Assembly (NCBI GenBank): GCA_910589675.1
Contig: CAJUTO010000004.1
Location: forward strand, 1 to 64,000
Length of the DNA: 64,000 nt
Source of the DNA: an uncultured Lactobacillus sp.
GTDB taxonomy: Bacteria; Bacillota; Bacilli; Lactobacillales; Lactobacillaceae
Direction of reading: 5' to 3'
In this document: positions 1 through 9,045 of the stretch, piece after piece
Layout of the letters: the number at the start of each line of letters is the position of its first letter
Position numbering within the stretch: position 1 is the stretch's first letter
Notes under the pieces: generated by a model
Seen by the model: only the letters and a program-made list of their open reading frames with translations
Database searches by the model: none
What the model was told of the DNA's origin: nothing
Program-made: the position numbers and the translations under genes

Positions 1-162
1 AAATACAAACATAAGTTTATCTAAAGAGATAAAGCAAAACAAGTAAAAATTGAATTAAAGCTTATTTTCCATGTTTAACTTTCTAAATAAGCTTAATCTT
101 TTATTTTAATCTACAAATTTTTATACTTTTCCATATTTTTGTTAACAGTTAATCCGCTCCTT
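1..162 (-). mobile_element. Left end of an IS605/IS1341-type element (tnpB off-window)
   Basis: This stretch is close to the reverse complement of the DNA just upstream of the tnpB gene at 48547, with a few scattered differences. It contains the same stem (AAGCTTATTT paired with AAATAAGCTT) and ends outward at the same GGAGC..ATTAACTGTTAAC boundary near 162. The orientation means the transposase gene itself lies to the left of the window on the minus strand. The element sits just downstream of the mgtA terminator. Identity to the second copy is direct observation; assignment to the IS605 superfamily follows from the TnpB of the second copy. Confidence 0.8.
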
Positions 163-197
163 CAAATGAAATAGTTCTTGTTCTATGATACACCATC

Positions 198-229
198 AAA
201 AAAGGGATTTCTTTAACAGAATCCCTTTT
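198..229 (-). terminator. Terminator of the P-type ATPase gene
   Basis: Hairpin AAGGGATT / AATCCCTT followed on the minus strand by a T-run, a few bases after the ATPase stop codon. Confidence 0.75.
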
Positions 230-236
230 CATAGAA

Positions 237-2927
237 TTATATTAGAAATTTTTTCTTTTTTAAGTAAAAATATTTTACTATGCTTGCAACTAAAATGTAA
301 AGCACCATCATTATTAATACAAACCACAAGTAGCTGCTTGGTAATTCCGCAAAGTGGAATAAACCAGACAGATTTGAATAAGCCAGCATCGTTCCAATCA
401 ATCCGGCAATTATTGTTGCTAAAATCACCGTACTGGTAGCATGTTGCTTAATAAATGGAAACTTGCCGTCACGCAAAACATGAATAATCAACTCTTGCAG
501 CCACAAAGTTTCAATAAACCAGCCCGTATTAAATAAAGCCACAAAGGCATTTTTACTATTTAAAGAAAGCTCATTATAATTTCCACCCATTAAGTAAGGA
601 CAAATTACAAAGAATAAGGCTGCAAAAGTAATTACATCAAATAAAGTCGAAACAGATCCAAAAATCACCATGAATTTGGGCAACTGTTTAATACGCCAAT
701 TTCTCGGTTTATCCAAATATTCTGAGGACATTTTATCGTATGGAATAGCTAAACAACTGATAGCAAAAATCAAATTTAAAACTACCAATTGAAATGGGCT
801 TAATGGTAAAAATGGCAAGCAGAGCGAAGCAATTATTAAAGACAATGCCATACCAAAGTTTGACGTTAATAGTATCTTGAAATACTTCATGATATTTCCT
901 AAGATATTGCGTCCAATTCGAATGGATTCTTCTAAAACTAGCAAATCTTTATGAAGCAAAATAACATCGGCACTCTCTTTTGCAATATCGACAGCATGAT
1001 CTACCGAAACAGCCACATTAGAAGCACGCATCGCTGGAGCATCATTGATTTTATCACCCATGTAACTTACCACATGGCCATTTTTGCGCAAAGCTTGAAT
1101 AATCTTTGTCTTCAGTTCGGGCGTTAGTTCTACGAAGATATTACAATCTTCTACCATTTGAGCCAATTCAACGCTAGTTTTATCTTTCAAGTCATCAGCA
1201 GAATAAACCACATCAACATTTAAGCCGACTTGAAGTCCTAAAGCGCGCGTTACAGCTTCATTATCTTCCGTCAAAATTTTAACGGTAATGCCGTCTCTTT
1301 TAAGTTTGGCTAATGAGACACGGGCACTTTCCTTTGGTGGATCTAAGAAAGTTAGAAAACCAACTAAAGTTAAATTATTTTCATCTTTAACTGAAAATTC
1401 ACCAACAGGAGCTGGATTACGCTTATATCCTAGCAAAAGAACGCGCATCCCATCATCGTTCATATCTTCAACTTGCTCTAAAATAAGCTTCTTTCTAACC
1501 TCGGTTAAAGGTAGAATTTGTCCATTTAATTCAACTTTAGTTGATACTTTAAGCATCTCTTCAGCAGCACCCTTAGTCACCAATAAGTGCTCCCCATGCT
1601 CTCTATCGGAATTGGCTACTACAACACTCATTCTTCGACGCGTATAATCAAAAGGAATTTCATCAATTTTGTTATAGTCACGTTGAATATCATCAACATC
1701 TAATTCATCTCCGGCTGCATCAATGATCGCTTCATCAATCAAATCTTGCATCCCAGTTTGATAGTATGAATTAAGGTAGGCTAGCTTTAAGATTTTTTTC
1801 GTCTCTTGCATCGTGAGATCATAGTGACGCTCTAACATAACCTTATCCTGGGTTAAAATCCCCGTCTTATCTGTACAAAGAACATCAGCCGACCCAAAAT
1901 TTTGAACTGAATTTAACTTTTTGACCACACTGCCATACTTCGCCATCTCTTTACTTCCTCGGACCAAGTTCGCAGTCACGATTGTGGGCAACATTTCTGG
2001 AAGAAGTGTAGCACCTGTGGCAATTGCAAAAACCAAAGCTAAATCCAAGTTCTTTTTTATTAGACTGTTGATAACAAAAATCAAAATACTTACGATTAGC
2101 ATCATAATCAAGAGTAATTTAGTAATACTTTTAATTCCAATATTAAAAGTTGTTTCGCGAATCTTCTTACGATTTTCATCACGAAGCATTCTACCAAACA
2201 TTGTGTGAGTACCTGTTGCAAAAACAACTCCCACTCCTGATCCCGAAAGAATTGTTGTCCCTTCATAGAGAATGTTAGGATAACTTAAATAATTATCTGC
2301 TTGCGCAAAACGCGGAACTTTAGTGGCGATTTTTTCCTTAGGTTCAAATTCTCCATCAATTGAGCTTGTCAGACAAAACAAGTCCTTGCTTCTAAGTAAT
2401 CGCATATCTGCAGGCACCATATCCCCCGCAGATAAATTAATAATATCGCCTACTACCACCTCATTAGTAGGCAATTCTTGGTCCTCGCCATCACGTTTTA
2501 CATTAGTAGTAACAGAAACCATTTCTAAAAGCTTCTCAATTGCATCAGAAGTTTTCAAATTTTGAAAGAATCTAATCACACCTGCCAGAACCACCATAAT
2601 CAAAATGATAACGATAGTACTCACACTATTTTGATCAGAAGGGATGACATCTAACACAATTAACAATACAGCTAGAACCAGCAGTGTAATTGTAAATGGT
2701 GTCAAAAATGATTTAACGAAGAAATGAAGCTTAGAAGTATTTGGCTGCACAATTTCGTTAGCCCCATATTCTTCTCTATTAATATTAGCCTGTTTAGTTG
2801 ATAAACCTTCTGCACTTGCATGAAGTCTAGCTAAAGTTTCTACTCGAGTTTCCTGTGCAATTCTTTTTACTAATCGCAAATCGCCGCTGAGCTTATTTTT
2901 ATTCGGCGCTTTCAGCATACTACCCAC
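237..2927 (-). CDS. mgtA: MgtA-like P-type ATPase with unusual catalytic motifs
   Basis: An 896-residue P-type ATPase of the Mg2+-import (MgtA, P3B) type, expected to move Mg2+ into the cell using ATP. It has an N-terminal cytoplasmic domain, paired membrane segments, the PEMLP motif in the fourth membrane segment, the phosphorylated aspartate in CTDKTGILTQD (about residue 353) and six C-terminal membrane segments. An M-box magnesium riboswitch and terminator lie directly upstream, which supports Mg2+ as the controlling ion. Several normally invariant motifs are altered. TGES in the actuator domain reads DGEF near 190, DKTGT reads DKTGI, TGDN reads TEDN near 553, and GDGIND reads GDKIND near 623. 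The phosphorylated Asp and the actuator Glu are kept. Whether it still pumps, or acts as a modified or regulatory paralog, cannot be decided here. Confidence 0.85.
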   Translation of the reverse strand: MGSMLKAPNKNKLSGDLRLVKRIAQETRVETLARLHASAEGLSTKQANINREEYGANEIVQPNTSKLHFFVKSFLTPFTITLLVLAVLLIVLDVIPSDQNSVSTIVIILIMVVLAGVIRFFQNLKTSDAIEKLLEMVSVTTNVKRDGEDQELPTNEVVVGDIINLSAGDMVPADMRLLRSKDLFCLTSSIDGEFEPKEKIATKVPRFAQADNYLSYPNILYEGTTILSGSGVGVVFATGTHTMFGRMLRDENRKKIRETTFNIGIKSITKLLLIMMLIVSILIFVINSLIKKNLDLALVFAIATGATLLPEMLPTIVTANLVRGSKEMAKYGSVVKKLNSVQNFGSADVLCTDKTGILTQDKVMLERHYDLTMQETKKILKLAYLNSYYQTGMQDLIDEAIIDAAGDELDVDDIQRDYNKIDEIPFDYTRRRMSVVVANSDREHGEHLLVTKGAAEEMLKVSTKVELNGQILPLTEVRKKLILEQVEDMNDDGMRVLLLGYKRNPAPVGEFSVKDENNLTLVGFLTFLDPPKESARVSLAKLKRDGITVKILTEDNEAVTRALGLQVGLNVDVVYSADDLKDKTSVELAQMVEDCNIFVELTPELKTKIIQALRKNGHVVSYMGDKINDAPAMRASNVAVSVDHAVDIAKESADVILLHKDLLVLEESIRIGRNILGNIMKYFKILLTSNFGMALSLIIASLCLPFLPLSPFQLVVLNLIFAISCLAIPYDKMSSEYLDKPRNWRIKQLPKFMVIFGSVSTLFDVITFAALFFVICPYLMGGNYNELSLNSKNAFVALFNTGWFIETLWLQELIIHVLRDGKFPFIKQHATSTVILATIIAGLIGTMLAYSNLSGLFHFAELPSSYLWFVLIMMVLYILVASIVKYFYLKKKKFLI

Positions 2928-2953
2928 TCCTTTAGTTATCTCTGCAAATAAAC

Positions 2954-2987
2954 AAAAAAGATCACTTACAAAAACTGTAAGTGATCA
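2954..2987 (-). terminator. Expression-platform terminator of the M-box leader
   Basis: Hairpin GATCACTTACA / TGTAAGTGATC followed on the minus strand by TTTTTTG. It lies between the M-box aptamer and the ATPase start, where it can act as the Mg2+-dependent transcription stop. Confidence 0.85.
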
Positions 2988-3002
2988 TGCCAAACAAGGC
3001 TT

Positions 3003-3158
3003 CTTAATACTCGTCGTTCAGTTTTAACACTACGTGACGTAAGCACATGCTAGCTATCTGGATCTCGCCTTAAGTCGACGACACCTATTTAACCCGTTGG
3101 CATCTCTAGATGTTTCTGGGCGATAGCGTGTGTTCACGTAGGAGTCTCACCTAACAGT
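3003..3158 (-). promoter_or_regulatory. M-box (ykoK) magnesium riboswitch
   Basis: On the minus strand the leader carries the M-box signatures in order: GTTAGGTGAGACTCCTAC, then GCTATCGCCCAGAAA, a short helix with CTAGAGATGCCAACGGG, an AGGTGTCGTCGACTTAAGG block, and GTGTTAAAACTGAACGACG at the 3' side. It is followed by an intrinsic terminator and the P-type ATPase. In this family, high Mg2+ stabilises the aptamer and terminates transcription. The boundaries are approximate. Confidence 0.9.
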
Positions 3159-3220
3159 TTATTTGCTAAATTATGTCCATTGAGAGTTTAATACTCAAGG
3201 TCTGCTTAGTCAAATTCAAT

Positions 3221-3826
3221 TTATTGATTATTCGGATCGCTTCTAACCCTGCGGAAAAGATAAACTAAACCCATTACTACTAGCGCAAGAGCCAAAGCAA
3301 TCGGAAGCGCCACTTTATGAGGATGACTAATTTTACTTTGTTCTTTATCAGATAAATCATACTTATCAAGAGTATACTGATACTCCTGATCAATCTTAGT
3401 TGCCACTGCTCGAAAAACGAATCTCAACCCCTGATTAAAAGTCGCATTATTCGAACTACGTAATTTATCAGCTTCAGCTCGAATAATATTCATCCGCACT
3501 TCAGCTGTAAAAGCACCGTGTAAATCTTTAGTTGAATAAATTTGCACATTACGCTTTTTACCTTTAACTCCTACTACAATAAAAACTGCCTTATCCGATT
3601 TATTTAAAGCTTTAGGAGTTAACTTATCGAGACGATTTACAGTTTTAACAACAATTTGAGGTTGCTCCCCTGTTTGCCAATAACGAGCATTTTTAGCCGT
3701 AATTAAATCACGGGTTTCTTTATTAAGAATATGAGCTTGATCTTCAATATCAGGTTGGCTAAATCCAGTTAAAACACAAAAAACCGCAATTAAACCAGCT
3801 ATCCAGCTAAGAGTCTTTTTCGACAT
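3221..3826 (-). CDS. TPM-domain membrane protein
   Basis: About 201 residues: an N-terminal signal/anchor ([16 protein letters not shown]...), a TPM domain over roughly residues 25-150 with the [12 protein letters not shown] opening typical of the family, and one C-terminal membrane segment before an RRVR tail. TPM domains occur in membrane-bound proteins with phosphatase-like or photosystem-repair roles; the bacterial function is not settled. The start at 3826 was chosen because it gives a clean signal sequence. A longer frame would run far into the upstream gene. It overlaps the dCMP deaminase gene by 20 bases, so the two are probably cotranscribed. Confidence 0.75.
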   Translation of the reverse strand: MSKKTLSWIAGLIAVFCVLTGFSQPDIEDQAHILNKETRDLITAKNARYWQTGEQPQIVVKTVNRLDKLTPKALNKSDKAVFIVVGVKGKKRNVQIYSTKDLHGAFTAEVRMNIIRAEADKLRSSNNATFNQGLRFVFRAVATKIDQEYQYTLDKYDLSDKEQSKISHPHKVALPIALALALVVMGLVYLFRRVRSDPNNQ

Positions 3827-4292
3827 CTTCAAGTTTACGGGCCAAACTTTCCACGTATTTTCGATCGATTTTAATTTGTTCATATGGTACCCCACAATCA
3901 TGAAGCAATTGTATTGCTAGCGGATTATCATGATAATCAAAATAATAATTGATCTTCCTCACTCCAGCCTGTAAGAGTGCCTTCGTACAATTGTAACAAG
4001 GAAAATGTGTTACATAAATTTCAGTATCAGCAGTTGAAACGCCATTTTTAGCACATTGAATTAAAGAATTCATCTCTGAATGAATAGTGCGCACACAATG
4101 TCCATTTACCATTTGATGACCAACATCATCACAATGAGGCTGACCGGAAACCGACCCATTATAGCCAGTTCCAATAATGCGATTATCCTTAACTAAAACA
4201 CTACCAACTAAAGCACGATTGCAGGTCGAACGTTGAGCAATCACTAACGCCTGCATCATAAAATATTGTTTCCAAGGAATTCGATCGTGCAT
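3807..4292 (-). CDS. comEB: Deoxycytidylate (dCMP) deaminase, ComEB-like
   Basis: A 161-residue zinc-dependent deaminase. The zinc and catalytic motifs are visible as TIHSEMNSL (His and the proton-shuttling Glu) and PCYNCTKAL (two Cys ligands), in the usual order and spacing. dCMP deaminase converts dCMP to dUMP to feed thymidylate synthesis; in Bacillus the homolog is ComEB. Length fits the family. It lies between trpS (15 bases upstream) and the overlapping TPM gene, all on the minus strand. The competence-operon neighbours comEA and comEC are not adjacent here. Confidence 0.88.
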   Translation of the reverse strand: MHDRIPWKQYFMMQALVIAQRSTCNRALVGSVLVKDNRIIGTGYNGSVSGQPHCDDVGHQMVNGHCVRTIHSEMNSLIQCAKNGVSTADTEIYVTHFPCYNCTKALLQAGVRKINYYFDYHDNPLAIQLLHDCGVPYEQIKIDRKYVESLARKLEDVEKDS

Positions 4293-4307
4293 TTAAATTA
4301 CCTCGAT

Positions 4308-5330
4308 TTATCTATTTTCAAAATAATTAAGACCAATAGCATCCCGAACTTGCTTCAAAGTTTCATTAGCCTTTTCATTAGCTTTCTTTGAACCTTCTTC
4401 AAGCATTTCATAAACACTATCAATATCTTGAGCATATTTTTCACGACGTTCTCTAATTGGAGCTAGTTCATTTTCCAGAACTTGATTCAAATAGCGCTTA
4501 ATCTTAACGTCGCCAAGACCACCCTTTTGATATTGTTCTTTAAGTTCAGCCACTTTATCCTTGTCTGGATCAAAGACATCAAGATAAGTAAAGACGGTGT
4601 TACCTTCAATTTGACCTGGATCTTCCACATGAATATGGTTTGGATCAGTGTACATTGACATAACTTTCTTTTGAACGGTTTTCGCATCATCAGAAATGTA
4701 AATAGCATTTCCAAGTGACTTAGACATCTTGGCATTACCATCAAGACCTGGAAGACGTCCTTGACCTTTTGCTGGGAAGTAACCCTTAGGTTCTACCAAA
4801 ACATCGCAGTTGTATACACGATTAAAGGTCCGAACAATTTCACGAGTTTGTTCAAGCATTGGTTCTTGATCATCCCCAACAGGCACAATAGTTGCTTTAA
4901 AAGCAGTAATATCAGCAGCCTGAGAAACCGGATAGTTCAAAAAACCAACTGGAATTGAATCTTTAAATCCTTTTTGCTTAATTTCTGTTTTTACAGTTGG
5001 ATTTCTTTCCAAGCGAGCTACGGTTACTAAATCCATGTAGTAAGCAGTTAATTCAAACAAAGCTGGGATTTGAGATTGAACAAAAATAGTAGACTTAGAT
5101 GGATCAATCCCCACTGCCAAGTAGTCAAGTGCTACTTGAATCAAACTGTTACGAATTTTTTCTGGATTACGTGCATTATCAGTTAACGCTTGTGTGTCTG
5201 CAATCATAATATAAGGCTCGTATTTACCTTCATTTTGCAATTTCACACGGTTTTTTAATGAGCCAATATAGTGACCAATATGAAGCTTACCGGTTGGTCG
5301 GTCTCCTGTCAGCAAAATTTCCTTTGCCAT
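4308..5330 (-). CDS. trpS: Tryptophanyl-tRNA synthetase
   Basis: A 340-residue class I aminoacyl-tRNA synthetase that charges tRNA-Trp. The HIGH motif is in [11 protein letters not shown] near residue 20 and the KMSKS loop is in [11 protein letters not shown] near residue 195. Family signatures [14 protein letters not shown] and the C-terminal helical anticodon-binding region are present, and length is standard. An upstream in-frame ATG at 5336 is too close to the GGAAG ribosome-binding site; the ATG at 5330 has proper spacing and is taken as the start. No T-box is seen in the short upstream region, unlike tyrS in this window. Confidence 0.95.
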   Translation of the reverse strand: MAKEILLTGDRPTGKLHIGHYIGSLKNRVKLQNEGKYEPYIMIADTQALTDNARNPEKIRNSLIQVALDYLAVGIDPSKSTIFVQSQIPALFELTAYYMDLVTVARLERNPTVKTEIKQKGFKDSIPVGFLNYPVSQAADITAFKATIVPVGDDQEPMLEQTREIVRTFNRVYNCDVLVEPKGYFPAKGQGRLPGLDGNAKMSKSLGNAIYISDDAKTVQKKVMSMYTDPNHIHVEDPGQIEGNTVFTYLDVFDPDKDKVAELKEQYQKGGLGDVKIKRYLNQVLENELAPIRERREKYAQDIDSVYEMLEEGSKKANEKANETLKQVRDAIGLNYFENR

Positions 5331-5457
5331 AATCATTCTTCCTTCTCTTTTTATATGTTTATTTACATTCAGTTAGAATAATTTTAACAAAAATTAGGGC
5401 TTGATTAAACCAGATAAAGGATTCCTAGACTATAATCAAAAGAAAAGGAGAATAATT

Positions 5458-6060
5458 ATGTGCAATCAGTTCCATATTCCAAATTTAGCCACAATTCAAA
5501 AATACTTAAAAAGTGATCTAGATTTACCCTTAGCTACGCCCGATTTTAAATTAGATTCTGAAAATGTTTTTCCTAAAGGAATTGCGCCAGTTTTACTTTT
5601 TAAAAACGACAAATTACAATTAAAACAAAAGAGTTGGGGCTTTACGAGTCCATTTGACCCTAAGAAGGTAATTTTTAATGCTCGGATTGAACGCTTTTAC
5701 GAAGCTAAGCCCTCCATGTGGGACAAATCTTTTGAAAAAGAGCGTTGCATTATTATTAGTGATTACTTTTTTGAAACCAGTAAAGAAACCTATTTAGGAA
5801 AAAACGGTAAGACTTATCGACAAAAGTACCGCTTCGATAATCCTAACCAACCACTAACAATGATAGCGGGGATTTATAAAAAAGATCAATTTTCAATGGT
5901 TACCACTGAACCCAATAGCATAATGGCACCAATTCACAACCGTATGCCTTTAATCATTACTCCAAATGAATTACGCCAATGGCTATTCCAAAACTTCACT
6001 AGTTTAGTTGATCGTAAAAATATTCCTTTACAAGTTGAAAAAGTAATCCCTAAAAATTAA
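5458..6060 (+). CDS. SRAP/YedK-family DNA-protein crosslink protein
   Basis: A 200-residue SOS-response-associated peptidase (SRAP) protein. The family uses Cys2, exposed after Met removal, to crosslink abasic sites in single-stranded DNA. Cys2 is present (MCNQF, normally MCGRF). The conserved acidic region appears as RCIIISDYFFETSKE in place of the usual DGFYEW, with Glu kept. The His motif is APIHNRMPLII. The start at 5458 follows an AAAAGGAG site and is the only one that places Cys at position 2. It is a single gene between divergent trpS and tRNA-Gly. Confidence 0.88.
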   Translation: MCNQFHIPNLATIQKYLKSDLDLPLATPDFKLDSENVFPKGIAPVLLFKNDKLQLKQKSWGFTSPFDPKKVIFNARIERFYEAKPSMWDKSFEKERCIIISDYFFETSKETYLGKNGKTYRQKYRFDNPNQPLTMIAGIYKKDQFSMVTTEPNSIMAPIHNRMPLIITPNELRQWLFQNFTSLVDRKNIPLQVEKVIPKN

Positions 6061-6101
6061 TTTGGCTTCCACATTCATTCATGCTAAAATAAGTGAGTAA
6101 T

Positions 6102-6172
6102 GCGGGTATAGTTAAATGGTAGAACGTCAGCTTCCCAAGCTGAAGATGCGGGTTCGATTCACGCTATCCGCT
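6102..6172 (+). tRNA. tRNA-Gly (anticodon CCC)
   Basis: Seventy-one bases fold into a cloverleaf: acceptor GCGGGTA / TATCCGC, D-arm with AATGGTAGA, anticodon stem CAGC / GCTG around loop TTCCCAA (anticodon CCC, codon GGG), T-arm with GGTTCGATTC. No CCA is encoded. A hairpin terminator follows at 6182. Confidence 0.93.
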
Positions 6173-6181
6173 TTCTATATT

Positions 6182-6214
6182 AAAAAACAGATGACATTTT
6201 CGTCATCTGTTTTT
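6182..6214. terminator. Bidirectional terminator, tRNA-Gly / CPBP gene
   Basis: AAAACAGATGAC / GTCATCTGTTTT hairpin with A-run before and T-run after, usable from both sides. Confidence 0.85.
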
Positions 6215-6217
6215 CTT

Positions 6218-6889
6218 TCATGTCATAATTACTAGCATTACACCATTTAAAACCGATAAATAGATTGGCATCCATAAAGTTTGGGTATACAAGTAAGACC
6301 ATGCAAAGAGGGCACCATAAAAAATATTGATAAAAAATAGTGGGATTGACATTTGGAAATTAAACAAACTAAATAAAATCCCCGATGTTAACATTCCCAA
6401 GATGGCGACTGAAACTTCATTTCGTCTAAACATGTAATTAAACAAAAATCCAGTTGCCAAATACTCTTGCAAAATCGGTAAAACAATTCCAATTGCTACA
6501 ATCAAAAACCAAAACATCGGGACAGATTCATGTTTTAAATATTCTACTTGAAATCCATACCAACTAACTTTGTTATAAGCTTGCAGCCAAGAAACGCCGA
6601 TTCGAGTCACAATTACAATCAGAGTTAAGATTACCGTTGCCCCATAGTTACCTAACCATGGTAAGACAAAGTCCCGCTGAAAAAAGCGCTGTTCGCGATT
6701 AAAACGATAAATATAAAACAACAAGACCATTGCTGTAATTAAAACGAATAAGATCAGATCCCATATTTTTAATGACGAGTTCATGGTAACTATTTTAACT
6801 ACCCCACGCGCCATCAAATATCCGGCTAAATAAACAGCGTAGCGAATCAAGTTACCCTCTCTTGATTCTGGTGTATTCACTAAATTCAC
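6218..6889 (-). CDS. Degenerate CPBP-family membrane protein
   Basis: A 223-residue protein with about six or seven hydrophobic segments. The C-terminal half has the layout of a CPBP (Abi/CAAX-protease-like) domain. In place of the EExxxR motif it reads LQEYLATGFLF near residue 140, so one Glu is kept but the second Glu and the Arg are lost. The second motif reads FSLFNF without the usual His, and the third YLSVLNG keeps only Asn. It is probably a non-proteolytic relative. In lactobacilli such proteins are often linked to bacteriocin immunity, but no bacteriocin gene is adjacent. It is a single gene ending at a shared terminator. Confidence 0.65.
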   Translation of the reverse strand: MNLVNTPESREGNLIRYAVYLAGYLMARGVVKIVTMNSSLKIWDLILFVLITAMVLLFYIYRFNREQRFFQRDFVLPWLGNYGATVILTLIVIVTRIGVSWLQAYNKVSWYGFQVEYLKHESVPMFWFLIVAIGIVLPILQEYLATGFLFNYMFRRNEVSVAILGMLTSGILFSLFNFQMSIPLFFINIFYGALFAWSYLYTQTLWMPIYLSVLNGVMLVIMT

Positions 6890-6931
6890 CCCTAAATTTG
6901 CATATATACCCTACAAATTCCTTATTATAGC

Positions 6932-6962
6932 AAAAAAGCGCCCTATTATAAAAGGCACTTTT
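6932..6962. terminator. Terminator of the organophosphate antiporter gene
   Basis: AAAAGCGCC / GGCACTTTT imperfect hairpin with flanking A and T runs, between the antiporter stop and the CPBP gene. Confidence 0.7.
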
Positions 6963-6982
6963 CAATCAAATAGCGATTAGCA

Positions 6983-8335
6983 TTATTTATTTTTTGTCTT
7001 GGCTTCTTTTTGAAGTTTCACTTCACTAATGGCGGTATAAATCAAGAAAACAATTGCAAAACCAGAAGCCACATAAAGAACTGTATTGCTTGCAATCCAG
7101 CCATACTTATTTACTAAGATTCCAATTAAAGCGGTAGCTAAAGTTTCACCAAAAATATATTGGAAAAATCCCATGAATCCCGTTGAAGATCCAACTGCAA
7201 ATTTAGGGACAACTTCATTAACCATTAATCCTACCAAAGTTAGGGGTGCATAGATCAAGTTCCCCATAATCATTAAAGCAACCACAATCATGGTGTGATT
7301 AGAGCTGAAAAAGTAAATCGTCAAGCAAATAAGCATCCCGATTACACAAGCAATTGAAACTAAAGCCCGACATCCTTTTAGAGCATCTGAAATAGCCCCA
7401 ATAATAATTACTCCAGGAACAGAAGCAAGTTCAAAAATACCAATTAACCATTTAGCAAAACTAGCATCAAAGCCTTTATTTTGTACTAAATATGATGGAA
7501 TCCAACTTTGAATGCCGTATCTAACTAAATAAAGTGACATTGAGGTTAGAGTAACCGCCCAAACTAGTTTATTTTTCAAAATATATTTAACAAAGATTTG
7601 CCAAATACTTAAATTAGTAGAATCAGTGGTTGAAACTTTTCCATTGTCCAAATAGACCTTATCTCCAGTATAAGTAGAAATATCAGGTAAACCAACTACT
7701 TGTGGACGATCAGCACCTAAAACTAAGATTAAAATACAAATTGCAAATGAAACTGCAGAAGCAGTATAGAAGACTGCAGAAATTGATCCAGCAAATAAAA
7801 ATGTAGCTAGTTGAACTACAGCCACACAAATGAAGGAACCAGCATTATGAGCTGATGACCAAATTGAATAAATGGTGCCGCGGCGACGTTTTCCCCACCA
7901 AAGTTGAATCATTCTTTGACAAGCTGCTGCACCCATTCCTTGAGTTACCGCAATCAAAAACATCAGAAACATCATCAAATACAGATTCCTAGTTGAACCC
8001 AAGAAAATGTTCAAAATCGCCGATAAAAGCAATCCTAGCATCAAATACCGATTAGAATCACATTTATCTGCTAATGCCCCCATGAACAATTTGGCAAAAC
8101 CGTACCCAATACCAAAACATGAAAGAACCAAACCAATATCTGCAGTGGTAAAGTGGTAAACCTTCATGATATCCGTTTGTTCAGTAGTAAAAATCAAACG
8201 AATAATGTAGTAACCAATGTACCCAATACATGTTGCAAGCAACACACCTAATTGATGCCATTTATAAGAACTTGCAATTTTATCTTTAGGAACAAGCTTT
8301 TTGGAAGGTGGTTGTTTTAAAATCCAGTTTAGCAT
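6983..8335 (-). CDS. Organophosphate:phosphate antiporter (UhpT/GlpT family MFS)
   Basis: About 450 residues with 12 predicted membrane segments in the major facilitator fold. The first helix region GYIGYYIIRLIFTTEQ and the DKCDSNRYLMLG loop match the organophosphate:Pi antiporter family, which imports sugar phosphates or glycerol-3-phosphate in exchange for phosphate. UhpT-like is the best guess; substrate is inferred. The start at 8335 is chosen because the AGGGGAGA ribosome-binding site lies inside the longer frame starting at 8353. It stands alone, with no two-component sensor beside it. Confidence 0.78.
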   Translation of the reverse strand: MLNWILKQPPSKKLVPKDKIASSYKWHQLGVLLATCIGYIGYYIIRLIFTTEQTDIMKVYHFTTADIGLVLSCFGIGYGFAKLFMGALADKCDSNRYLMLGLLLSAILNIFLGSTRNLYLMMFLMFLIAVTQGMGAAACQRMIQLWWGKRRRGTIYSIWSSAHNAGSFICVAVVQLATFLFAGSISAVFYTASAVSFAICILILVLGADRPQVVGLPDISTYTGDKVYLDNGKVSTTDSTNLSIWQIFVKYILKNKLVWAVTLTSMSLYLVRYGIQSWIPSYLVQNKGFDASFAKWLIGIFELASVPGVIIIGAISDALKGCRALVSIACVIGMLICLTIYFFSSNHTMIVVALMIMGNLIYAPLTLVGLMVNEVVPKFAVGSSTGFMGFFQYIFGETLATALIGILVNKYGWIASNTVLYVASGFAIVFLIYTAISEVKLQKEAKTKNK

Positions 8336-8415
8336 AATTATCTCTCCCCTCATCTATAAGCTAATGGTAGCACTTTCATAAGTGAGAGATTTAAAATACT
8401 TAAACTAAATCTGTG

Positions 8416-8458
8416 AAAAATAAGTGTTTGTCAGTATTTACTGATGCTTTCACTTATT
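8416..8458 (-). terminator. Terminator of greA
   Basis: AATAAGTG / CACTTATT outer stem with an inner CAGTA / TACTG stem and a T-run. The first bases overlap the greA stop codon. Confidence 0.6.
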
Positions 8459-8915
8459 TAACTTCTAAAATTGTAACTTGATATTCGCCAGCAGGCGCTT
8501 CTACGGTAGCAGTTATGCCAGCCCTCTTTTTCATAATTGCTTGACCAAGAGGTGAATCAAAAGCAATCTTCCCTTTAGCTAAATCAGCTTCCATTCGACC
8601 AACAATTTTATATTCTTCAGAGTCTTCATCATCGTCAAACTTTAAAACTACTGTCTTCCCTAAATCAACTTTACCATCGTCTTTAGTTTCCACAATTTCG
8701 GCATATTTTAATTGCTTACCCAAGTAACGCAATCTACTTTGCAAGTGGCCTAAATCTCTCTTAGCTTCAGTATATTCAGTATTTTCCGATAAATCTCCCA
8801 TTGACCGCGCTTCTTGTAAAATTTTAATTCTTCTAGGGCGATCTTTCTTTAATCTAGCAATTTCCTCTTCAATTTCTTTATAACCTTCTGGTGTCATTTT
8901 TTGATAATAAACCAT
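8454..8915 (-). CDS. greA: Transcription elongation factor GreA
   Basis: A 153-residue GreA. The N-terminal coiled coil carries the catalytic tip ARSMGDLSENTEYTEAK with the acidic residues that help stalled RNA polymerase cleave its backtracked transcript. The C-terminal FKBP-like domain ends in the family signature SPLGQAIMKKRAG and VTILEV. The start at 8915 has a GGGGA site five bases away; the longer frame has no ribosome-binding site. It is a monocistronic gene, divergent from hsp20, and the two share a short promoter region. Confidence 0.93.
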   Translation of the reverse strand: MVYYQKMTPEGYKEIEEEIARLKKDRPRRIKILQEARSMGDLSENTEYTEAKRDLGHLQSRLRYLGKQLKYAEIVETKDDGKVDLGKTVVLKFDDDEDSEEYKIVGRMEADLAKGKIAFDSPLGQAIMKKRAGITATVEAPAGEYQVTILEVK

Positions 8916-9045
8916 TTTTATCCCCTTTTCTTTAGTGATCACGATCACAAGGCTAAATTCTTTAAATTTCATTCTATCCGACTACAATGAAGATTGTAAG
9001 TCAAAAACATATTCTTATAAATTTAACTTGAAAGGATGTTGTACT

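Noticed and set aside
1288..1647. Open frame on + inside the P-type ATPase
   Set aside because: Out-of-frame shadow of a clear P-type ATPase; no ribosome-binding site and no family match.
5331..5400. Possible T-box before trpS
   Set aside because: The region is too short and lacks the GGTGGTACC signature seen before tyrS.
8985..9045. CtsR operator upstream of hsp20
   Set aside because: AGTCAAA is present once without the second heptamer at the proper spacing.
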